DNA from: CSP1-5 sp964558395
GTDB taxonomy: Bacteria; Methylomirabilota; Methylomirabilia; Methylomirabilales; CSP1-5
Reading direction: 5' to 3'
Assembly: GCA_964558395.1 (NCBI GenBank)
Contig: CAZLDS010000013.1
Location: 1-64,000 of the forward strand
Length of the DNA: 64,000 bases
Shown here: positions 57,863 through 64,000 of the stretch, piece by piece
How positions within the stretch are numbered: the stretch's first letter is position 1
Layout of the letters: each line of letters begins with the position of its first letter
Program-made: the position numbers and the translations under genes
The notes under the pieces: model-generated
Told to the model about the DNA's origin: nothing
Seen by the model: the letters and a program-made list of their open reading frames with translations, nothing else
Databases searched by the model: none

Positions 57863-59197
57863 GTGAAGCGACATTTTCTCAAGACCGGGCTAATCGTCCT
57901 CTCCCTCGGTCTTGTGCTGCCGAGGTGGGTGGATGCGGCACCGCTCGGACGACGTGCGGAGATGAAGAACGGTCTGGTTCTCCTCGTCGCTGAGAGGCGC
58001 ACCCTGCCTATGGTCACTCTACAGGTCTTGGTGAAAGCGGGGTCGTACGAGGAGCCAAAGGACAAGGCGGGACTCGCCAACCTCACCGCCTTACTCCTGC
58101 CTTTGGGAACCGACAACCGGACGGCCCTCGAAATTAGTGAGGCGATTGAGTTCGTCGGCGGTGATCTCAGTGCCGATGCCTCCAGGAACTATAGCACCCT
58201 CTCTCTGACTGTCCTGAAAAAGGATCTCGATCTTGGCCTAGAGCTTCTCGCGGATGTTCTGCTGCATCCGGCCTTTCGAGAGGTAGAGATTGCCCGCAAG
58301 GTCCGGGAGTTGAAAGGCCATATCAGACAGAAGCAGGAGAATCCCGGGACGGTGGCCAACGAGGCGTTCGACGCGGCTTTGTTCCGCGACCGTCCGTACG
58401 GCTGGCCCCTTGAGGGGACCGAGGAAAGTCTAGACCGAATCACCCAGAAGGACCTCGTCGACTTTCATCGACGCTACTATCTCCCGAATAATAGTATTGT
58501 CGCCGTGGCAGGCGATGTGGGCCTTGAGGAATTTCGCGGCTACGTGGACAAGTATCTCAAGGGTTGGACACCCGCCACCGTTCCTGTCGTGGATCCCGGG
58601 ACGCCGGCGCCCCTTGGGGGTCGAGAAGTGATCAAGATCAATCGAGGGGTGACCCAGGCCAATATCGTCTGGGGCCATCTTGGGATTGCGCGAAAGAATC
58701 CGGACTATTACGCCATCTCAGTGATGAATTTCATCCTGGGCGGTGGGGGCTTGACCTCTCGTTTGATGCGGGCCATCCGCGAGGAGAGGGGCTGGGCCTA
58801 TGATGTGCACAGCTACTTCAGCGCCCGCCTCGCGCCGGGGCCTTTTGTAGTGGGACTGCAGACGAAGAATGAGACAGCGAGACCCGCCATTGATGAGGTG
58901 CTGCGGCAGATCCAGAGGATCCGGGAAGATGGGGTCACGCCGGAGGAGCTCAACGAGGCCATAGGCTACCTAACCGGAAGTTTCCCTCTACGGATCGACA
59001 CCAATCGAGACGTGGTAAGTTTTCTGACGGCCATTGAGTTTTACGGTCTCGGGATGGATTATCCCCAGCGATATCTCGAGATAATCCGGGCTGTGACCCG
59101 CAAAGACGTTCTCAGAGTTGCCCGCAAATACCTGCATCCGGATCGAGGCATCCTCGTAGTGGTTGCCGACCTGGACAAGGCCAAGCTCCCATTTTAA
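57863..59197 (+). CDS. M16 family protein, non-catalytic subunit
   Basis: The 444-residue exported protein has the M16 fold ('ANIVWGHLGIARKNPDYYAISVMNFILGGGGLTSRLMRAIREERGWAYDVHSYFS' is typical of the second-half glycine-rich loop and R/Y pair). The zinc motif, however, is replaced by 'GLANLTALLLPLG', with no HxxEH. It is therefore the inactive partner of the preceding peptidase, supplying the Arg-Tyr site that binds the substrate. Confidence 0.88.
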   Translation: MKRHFLKTGLIVLSLGLVLPRWVDAAPLGRRAEMKNGLVLLVAERRTLPMVTLQVLVKAGSYEEPKDKAGLANLTALLLPLGTDNRTALEISEAIEFVGGDLSADASRNYSTLSLTVLKKDLDLGLELLADVLLHPAFREVEIARKVRELKGHIRQKQENPGTVANEAFDAALFRDRPYGWPLEGTEESLDRITQKDLVDFHRRYYLPNNSIVAVAGDVGLEEFRGYVDKYLKGWTPATVPVVDPGTPAPLGGREVIKINRGVTQANIVWGHLGIARKNPDYYAISVMNFILGGGGLTSRLMRAIREERGWAYDVHSYFSARLAPGPFVVGLQTKNETARPAIDEVLRQIQRIREDGVTPEELNEAIGYLTGSFPLRIDTNRDVVSFLTAIEFYGLGMDYPQRYLEIIRAVTRKDVLRVARKYLHPDRGILVVVADLDKAKLPF

Positions 59198-59423
59198 CGG
59201 CGAGTCCTTGCTCCTACTCCGGCCTCCGACCGTCCATGGTGCCCGTTGACAAGGGGCCTGAGAAAGGATAGATTGCTCTCCGTTTCATGCAGACCGTGAC
59301 CCTTCAAGGTCATCCCCTCTAAAAGGCTGACAAGGAGATCTGGATCGGTCCTCCAGTGCGGACGGAAGACGATACGAAGAGGCATTGCTGTCAATTTTGA
59401 CGTAATGGGGAATTACGAACCAG

Positions 59424-60062
59424 ATGGAACACCGAGGTCATCCCCGGTTCCCGCTCCGGATGCCGGTCCTCTGCGAGGGCCTGCCGGGCTGTGACTATCG
59501 TACCCTGGGCCTCACCCAGAATGTGAGTCATGGTGGGCTCCTCCTTGCCGTTCCACGGCTCGTCGGGCCGGGGACCCCAGTGAATCTGCGTCTCTTGACG
59601 GGGGACCGGATCTCCCGCGTTGAGGCGGGGGTCGTCTGGACAGCCGACACTTCCTCCAGTCTCATGGGGTTGCGGTTGATGATTTTGAACAACGTTGACC
59701 GCCTCGCCTGGGAACATCTTATTACTTTCCAGGTGGGTCCGACGCCTCGGGCCTCCCTTCGGCTCCCTATTGATTTGGAAGTGACATGTCTGCTCGCTCC
59801 AGATACCCGCTTGCCGGGTCAGGTCGAGAATCTCAGTGATGGTGGCATGATGATCGTCCTCCCCCAGGCGGTACTACCTCAAACGCGTGTGCGCGTGGTC
59901 GTCCCCGCGTGGCTGATCCTCCCCCCGGTCGAAGCGGAAGTAATGTGGAACCGAGCCAACCCCACGGTGCAAGGGGTGGTCCACGGTCTGCATTTCCTCG
60001 CGAGCGATATGGGGAAGGAACTCTTCCTGATTGGCACCCTCCTTCGGCAGCTCCTGCACTAA
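59424..60062 (+). CDS. Tandem PilZ-domain protein
   Basis: Two PilZ modules fit in 212 residues. The first has 'HRGHPRFPL' and 'NVSHGGLLL', the RxxxR and (D/N)xSxxG elements that bind c-di-GMP. The second has 'RASLRLPI' and 'NLSDGGMMI'. Both motif pairs are largely intact, though the first lacks the classic second Arg spacing. It may be a c-di-GMP receptor for motility, secretion or envelope functions. No membrane segment. Ribosome binding site weak. The 226-nt gap before it contains nothing recognisable. Confidence 0.78.
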   Translation: MEHRGHPRFPLRMPVLCEGLPGCDYRTLGLTQNVSHGGLLLAVPRLVGPGTPVNLRLLTGDRISRVEAGVVWTADTSSSLMGLRLMILNNVDRLAWEHLITFQVGPTPRASLRLPIDLEVTCLLAPDTRLPGQVENLSDGGMMIVLPQAVLPQTRVRVVVPAWLILPPVEAEVMWNRANPTVQGVVHGLHFLASDMGKELFLIGTLLRQLLH

Positions 60063-60095
60063 AGTAAACCAATGACCTACGCGAACTTTGGAGCA

Positions 60096-60212
60096 ATGGA
60101 ACAGTGAAACAATAGAGCAATAGAGTGATCTTAGAGGGGAATGCCTTATTGTGGTTCGAGAGGGGCTTCAAGGGTGGTCTAGTGTTCTATTGTTCGATTG
60201 TCAGAGGATGAA
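60096..60212. repeat. Second copy of the dispersed element, inverted relative to 9.1 kb
   Basis: GGAACAGTGAAACAATAGAG, then CAATAGAGTGATCTTAG, GGGGAATGC and GTTCTATTGTTCGATTGTC line up with the complement of 9123-9207. The left half has a period of 8, the right end of 7. Confidence 0.65.
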
Positions 60213-60271
60213 AAGGGTTTGTATTAGCCGGGGGGCGGGACCTGAAGGGTCTTGTGCTGGAGGAATACCGA

Positions 60272-61069
60272 GTGTCTATCCGATCTGTCGGGCATCACGG
60301 GGGCGGCAAGCGCGGGGTTGAGAGACCGGCTGTCCCTGAACCGACCTATGCTGAGCGGGCACGGACGCTGTTGCACATTGGCCGCATCGGCAGCCTCTCG
60401 ACCATTTCTCGAAAGCATCTGGGCTGGCCTTTTGGCTCCGTGATGCCCTATGGACTGGACGGACGTGGCCAGCCTATCTTCCTCATCAGCGACATGGCCG
60501 TCCACGCGCAGAACATTGGTGGCGATCCCCGCGCCAGTCTGTTGGTGACTCCGCCTGAATGGAGTGGGGATCCGCTCGCGGCTGCCCGCGTGACGCTCGT
60601 GGGCAATGTTTCGCTTGTCCCGGCAGAGGAGCGGGAACACACTCGCTCACTGTACCTCGTCCGATACGAGAACGCGAAGTACTGGGTCGACTACACAGAT
60701 TTTAGCTTTTACCGTTTGGAGGTGCGTGACGTTTACTTCGTGGGCGGCTTTGGCGTGATGGGGTGGGTGTCGGCTGAAGAATATGCGCTGGCCGACCCGG
60801 ATCCACTCGCCGACGCCGCGCCGGGAATCCTTGAGCACATGAACGCGGACCACACCGATGCGTTGCTCCTCTTTGCACGGGTTCTCGGTGGCGTCGACGC
60901 TGACGAGGCGACCATGACCGTGGTAGACCGCCTCGGTTTTCATGTACGACTCAGAAGAGGAAGCCAGGTCCGGGCTATTCGCATTCCTTTTTCCCGCGAG
61001 GTGAGAAACCCACAGGAAACCAGGACAGTCTTAGTGGAAATGGTGCAAGAAGTGAGAAAACGGGGCTGA
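60272..61069 (+). CDS. HugZ-like haem/pyridoxamine-oxidase-fold protein
   Basis: The 265-residue protein has a split-barrel flavin/haem-binding domain ('ARTLLHIGRIGSLSTIS...FGSVMPYGLDGRGQPIFLISDMAVHAQNI') and a C-terminal DUF2470 domain ('ILEHMNADHTDALLLFARVLGG'), the HugZ layout. HugZ relatives bind or degrade haem. GTG at 60272, 8 nt after GGAGG, is the best start. Location: between c-di-GMP and bactofilin genes with no operon partners. Confidence 0.82.
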   Translation: MSIRSVGHHGGGKRGVERPAVPEPTYAERARTLLHIGRIGSLSTISRKHLGWPFGSVMPYGLDGRGQPIFLISDMAVHAQNIGGDPRASLLVTPPEWSGDPLAAARVTLVGNVSLVPAEEREHTRSLYLVRYENAKYWVDYTDFSFYRLEVRDVYFVGGFGVMGWVSAEEYALADPDPLADAAPGILEHMNADHTDALLLFARVLGGVDADEATMTVVDRLGFHVRLRRGSQVRAIRIPFSREVRNPQETRTVLVEMVQEVRKRG

Positions 61070-61108
61070 TTCGGATGAGAGTCGTCTCTGTTCTCCGCGG
61101 TACTTACG

Positions 61109-61145
61109 ATGTAATCCTTACATCCCTACCATGTAAGCCTTACAT
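61109..61145. promoter_or_regulatory. Two tandem 15-bp palindromes, candidate operators
   Basis: ATGTAATCCTTACAT and ATGTAAGCCTTACAT are each perfect (ATGTAA-N3-TTACAT), centred 22 bp apart, two helical turns. They lie between the HugZ-like gene and the bactofilin gene. Confidence 0.65.
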
Positions 61146-61256
61146 TTTTCCCTGCTCGGCAAGACTTCGCTCCATATGAGACGGGGGCTTGAGTGTTGCG
61201 AACAAAACATGAAAATCAGGAACATTCCACCGCAGCCGGCGGGGCAATTGCCAAGT

Positions 61257-61272
61257 TGGCATGGAGTCTGCC
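61257..61272 (+). promoter_or_regulatory. Possible sigma-54 promoter of the bactofilin gene
   Basis: TGGCATGGAGTCTGCC keeps the GG and GC dinucleotides at -24/-12 spacing, with three mismatches to the full consensus, 124 nt before the start codon. Confidence 0.35.
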
Positions 61273-61395
61273 TTATTCGTCCCCATAGGTTTCGGTGTTG
61301 GGGACAGCCCTTCGGGAACGAAACGGAAAGAGCGGACGGGGCGAGGTCGTGGAGAGGATGAACGCATTTCGAAAGGGGTAAGGGAGGAGCCGGTA

Positions 61396-61878
61396 ATGGC
61401 ACTTTGGAAGGAGTATCCGCAGAAAGGGCAAATCCACAAGGAAGGCGATCAGCCTGGCGCGTACCTCTCACCTGCCGGGCAGTCCCCCGGGGCGGAGGGG
61501 CGCTGGCAAAAGGGCGAGTCCGTAATCGCCGCCGACCTGACGATCGAGGGGAAAATCGAGGGGGCGGGCCATGTGCGGATTGCCGGCCGCTTCAAAGGAG
61601 ACGTCCGCGTGCACGGCGATCTCACCGTCGAATCCGGTGCGCACGTGGCCGGAGAAATACGAGCTGATAACATCCTCGTGGGAGGGGAGGTGCACGGGAA
61701 CGTTCACGCCGACTCCCAGGTCCAGCTTTTGAACTCCGGGACGCTGATCGGGGACCTCAAGGCGGGTTCACTGACGGTGGCGGCCGGGTCGCGCATGCGG
61801 GGGAAGGTCGAGTTCGGCTGGGACGGGCAAGAGGCCTATCAGGCCGCCGTGGGCGAGGAAGGTGAGGTTCAGTTATGA
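61396..61878 (+). CDS. Bactofilin
   Basis: The 160-residue protein has the bactofilin core of short beta-helix turns: 'VIAADLTIEGKIEGAGHVRIAGRFKGDVRVHGDLTVESGAHVAGEIRADNILVGGEVHGNVHA'. Bactofilins form filaments without nucleotide and organise cell shape, stalks or polar structures. AGGGAGGAG precedes the ATG. The stop overlaps the start of the zinc-ribbon gene (ATGA). A 30-residue N-terminal extension precedes the core. Confidence 0.92.
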   Translation: MALWKEYPQKGQIHKEGDQPGAYLSPAGQSPGAEGRWQKGESVIAADLTIEGKIEGAGHVRIAGRFKGDVRVHGDLTVESGAHVAGEIRADNILVGGEVHGNVHADSQVQLLNSGTLIGDLKAGSLTVAAGSRMRGKVEFGWDGQEAYQAAVGEEGEVQL

Positions 61879-62228
61879 CTTCAGTGCCACCCCCTTTTCC
61901 GGGGGAGACGCGGGTCTGCCCTCACTGCCGGGCCACGATCCTCAGGACAGCAACAGTCTGCTCTGCCTGCCACCGCTACGTCCGCTTTGACCCAATCAGA
62001 CGGGGCCGTCCCGCATCCCCGACTTTTTGCCCGTTGCACGTCGAGGCCGCGATCCGCCATCCGGGGAGTGGGGACTCGTGGGAATATTCCGTGGTCCTGC
62101 AGGTGCAGAACGAGCAGGGAGAGGTGATCTCACGCCACGTCGTGGGCGTCGGACCTTTTGGGCCTGGCGAGTCCCGTACTTTTAGCGTGCGGGTGGAGGT
62201 CTTCGCGCCTCAAAAGGCTGGCGTGTGA
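61875..62228 (+). CDS. Zinc-ribbon protein coupled to bactofilin
   Basis: 'CPHCRATILRTATVCSAC' at residues 15-32 is a complete zinc ribbon. The rest is a beta-rich domain with 'SWEYSVVLQVQNEQGEVISRHVVGVGPFGPGESRTFSVRVEVF', an Ig-like or FxLYD-like fold. Translationally coupled to the bactofilin gene, so it may act with the filament. 117 residues; family not named. Confidence 0.75.
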   Translation: MTSVPPPFPGETRVCPHCRATILRTATVCSACHRYVRFDPIRRGRPASPTFCPLHVEAAIRHPGSGDSWEYSVVLQVQNEQGEVISRHVVGVGPFGPGESRTFSVRVEVFAPQKAGV

Positions 62229-62384
62229 GGTGCTGTGCTCTTGGACCGGGCCGTGCCGCCGTGGCGTCACGTCATAAACCTGGCGCTTACACTTCCTCCT
62301 AGTAGGATGGCGAAAAAATTTGTCCCGGACTGTAGTGCTGTTTTCCTTTCGGAGATCCGGAAAAGACAAGAGAAAGGAGAAAGC

Positions 62385-63806
62385 ATGAACGATGAGAGAC
62401 CGACGTATCACGGCATGAAATGGGGGATCCTGATTCACCTCACCGGAGCCCTCGTGGGTTTGATGGCGTTTTCAAGCTGCCAGAGCATGCCTCCCCCAGA
62501 TCCCCAAGCCCAGCTCATCGCCAAAGGGAGAGAAATATTTTTGAACGGGACATTTGAGGGGAATGGGAGGACCTGTGGGAGCTGTCACCCACCTGAGAAT
62601 AACTTCACCATAGATCCTGCCTTTATCGCCACTCTGCCCAAAGATGATCCGCTTTTCGTCGCCGAATTCAACCCAGACCTGGCCACGCTTGAAAGACCGA
62701 GATTGATGCGAGAGTTTGGGCTGATTCTGGAAAACCAGGATGGTTTTGACGACTTGGAAAACAAATTCAACATGCGTGGCGTCCCACATACCCTTGCGCT
62801 CCGGACCTCGGTCGACAGTTCCCAGGGTCCGCGGACGGGGTGGTCCGGCGACGGCGCGCCAGGGGACGGGTCGCTCCGGTCATTCGCCACCGGCGCGGTC
62901 ATTCAACACTTTACCAAAACCTTAAATCGCGTGGCCGGGGTCGATTTTCGGCTCCCGACCGATGAGGAACTGGATGCCCTGGAAGCCTTCCAGCTCTCCC
63001 TGGGACGGCAGGAGGACTTGACTCTGCCGTTGCCGCTGAAGGGCACGGTTCCCCAGCGGGGGCAAGAGATCTTCCTCGACAACTCGCTCGGGAAGTGCAA
63101 CCTATGCCATGTGAATGCCGGAGCCACAGCAAACTTTGGTGCTGGGAACATCGGGAACGCCAACTTCAATACAGGGGTCGAGGACCTTCCCGATCAGCCG
63201 GCCCGGCTCGTTGAAACGTTGCCAATCGATGGGGGACTTGGGACAGACCCGGATGGAGGCTTCAATAATATTCCCAATCCGGACGGCAGCTTCGGCGACA
63301 AGACGTTTAATACACCTTCACTCGTAGAGGCGGCGGATACAGGGGCATTCTTCCACAACAATGCCATCCAGACGATCGAGGGGGCGGTCGGCTTTTACGA
63401 TGGTGAGTCGTTTAACAATTCTCCTGCGGGCCAACTCCTGGCTAGCGTAGACCCGGAGGGAGTAGGAATAGAGCTTGACGGAACCCAAATAGTGGCTATC
63501 GCCGCGTTCCTCAGGGTTATCAATGTCCTGGAAAACATCCGGGAAAGCAGTGCGCAGTTGGAGGCGAGTCTCAAGGTGCACCGTGCGAAGGCGGATGAGC
63601 ATCGGAAACTCGCCATCGCTGAGACGAAGGATAGTATCATGGTTCTTGAGGGCGGCGGCCTCCATCCCGATGCCGTCGCCCATCTCAAAGAGGCGAAAAG
63701 GCTGACCAAGAAAGCGCTCCGGAGTTGGTTTTTCCCGAGCGCGAACACGCGGGAAGCCATTGAGGAACAGAAGAAGGCAAGGGCCTTGCTCATCGAGAAA
63801 TCGTAG
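62385..63806 (+). CDS. Dihaem c-type cytochrome lipoprotein, cytochrome-c-peroxidase/MauG-like
   Basis: The 473-residue exported protein has a lipobox-like 'FSSC' at the end of its signal sequence and two haem sites, CGSCH near residue 63 and CNLCH near 238. 'NTPSLVEAADTGAFFHNNAIQTIEGAVGFYDG' is typical of the CcpA/MauG family. A C-terminal helical extension (last 90 residues) is rich in Lys, Ala and Glu. Possible role: peroxide reduction or an oxidative step at the outer membrane. AAAGGAG precedes the ATG at 62385. The next gene starts 33 nt after. Confidence 0.85.
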   Translation: MNDERPTYHGMKWGILIHLTGALVGLMAFSSCQSMPPPDPQAQLIAKGREIFLNGTFEGNGRTCGSCHPPENNFTIDPAFIATLPKDDPLFVAEFNPDLATLERPRLMREFGLILENQDGFDDLENKFNMRGVPHTLALRTSVDSSQGPRTGWSGDGAPGDGSLRSFATGAVIQHFTKTLNRVAGVDFRLPTDEELDALEAFQLSLGRQEDLTLPLPLKGTVPQRGQEIFLDNSLGKCNLCHVNAGATANFGAGNIGNANFNTGVEDLPDQPARLVETLPIDGGLGTDPDGGFNNIPNPDGSFGDKTFNTPSLVEAADTGAFFHNNAIQTIEGAVGFYDGESFNNSPAGQLLASVDPEGVGIELDGTQIVAIAAFLRVINVLENIRESSAQLEASLKVHRAKADEHRKLAIAETKDSIMVLEGGGLHPDAVAHLKEAKRLTKKALRSWFFPSANTREAIEEQKKARALLIEKS

Positions 63807-63839
63807 TCAGGCTCAGGGACAAAAGGGAGGCATATCGTT

Positions 63840-64000
63840 ATGCTGAGGTCCATCATGGGAGTGGTTGTGATTAGCCTATTGCTCTGGGGCGGCACGCCGT
63901 ACGCCCACGGACAAAAAACGACCGAAATGTTTATCCCGATTGGGCAATCACCGGGACAGTCTGGTAGGGTGACGATCGTCGGAACGATCGAAACGGTCGA
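63840..64000 (+). CDS. Start of an exported protein, cut by the window edge
   Basis: ATG at 63840, 8 nt after GGGAGG, begins a signal peptide 'MLRSIMGVVVISLLLWGGTPYAHGQ'-like (shown in part: 'VVVISLLLWGGTPYAHG'), followed by the mature start 'TEMFIPIGQSPG'. The frame is open to the end of the window. It probably belongs with the dihaem cytochrome. Too short to identify. Confidence 0.7.
   Translation, partial: MLRSIMGVVVISLLLWGGTPYAHGQKTTEMFIPIGQSPGQSGRVTIVGTIETV

Noticed and set aside
1..64000. tRNA or rRNA genes
   Set aside because: Apart from the tRNA-like ends of tmRNA, no cloverleaf with a conserved GTTCGANTC arm and no rRNA sequence was recognised.

Overview
The window is a high-GC, gene-dense stretch of chromosome from a Gram-negative bacterium. 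An outer membrane is implied by a TolC-type channel, a MacAB-type tripartite pump, a Spy/CpxP-like protein, lipoproteins and many exported proteins. There are no rRNA or tRNA genes to place it, and many genes match no family I recognise. An uncultured lineage such as Methylomirabilota (NC10)/Rokubacteria or a neighbour is plausible, but this is inference.

Layout: 1-3.5 kb holds the end of a class III CoA-transferase, three small unknown proteins (one with a histone-H1-like tail) and an acyl/aryl-CoA ligase. 3.9-8.1 kb is an IclR regulator followed by three peptidase-U32 proteins resembling the UbiU/UbiV Fe-S proteins; the regulator and the U32 operon have promoters and operators of identical design. 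8.2-17.4 kb, mostly on the minus strand, is an accessory block. It holds a minimal nucleotidyltransferase, a TPR protein, several unknown proteins, a JAMM-type deubiquitinase-like peptidase, two different ubiquitin-conjugating-enzyme (E2)-like proteins and a decayed E2 copy, but no visible E1 or ubiquitin. 18-22 kb has small membrane proteins, a membrane-anchored methyltransferase, an exported protein and an OFA-type transporter. 22.3-26.8 kb is a complete glycine cleavage operon (gcvT-gcvH-gcvPA-gcvPB). 26.9-30 kb holds a DGQHR protein, a winged-helix protein, smpB and its partner tmRNA. 30-32.7 kb has a broken two-component gene and a TPP-dependent enzyme. 32.7-40.4 kb looks like one envelope-stress unit: ECF sigma factor, zinc anti-sigma factor, Spy-like protein, MacA, MacB ATPase and permease, PEGA lipoprotein, TolC and a periplasmic protein. 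40.5-48.5 kb has a helicase-nuclease, two HAD phosphatases, a PilB remnant, a DUF4388 protein with a repeat tail and a RodZ-like protein. 48.6-53.4 kb is an iron(III) ABC importer divergent from a DtxR-type regulator, with an operator on the importer promoter. 53.5-61.1 kb has a geranylgeranyl-reductase-like enzyme, an HtrA-DUF192-M16-M16 operon, a tandem PilZ protein and a HugZ-like protein. 61.4 kb to the end has a bactofilin, a zinc-ribbon protein, a dihaem lipoprotein cytochrome and the start of an exported protein.

Many intergenic gaps are filled by degenerate tandem arrays whose sequence differs from site to site but whose period is almost always 7 nt. They also form the tails of a few genes. 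Together with a second dispersed family built on GTCGAAGGG, they are the most striking non-coding feature of the window.
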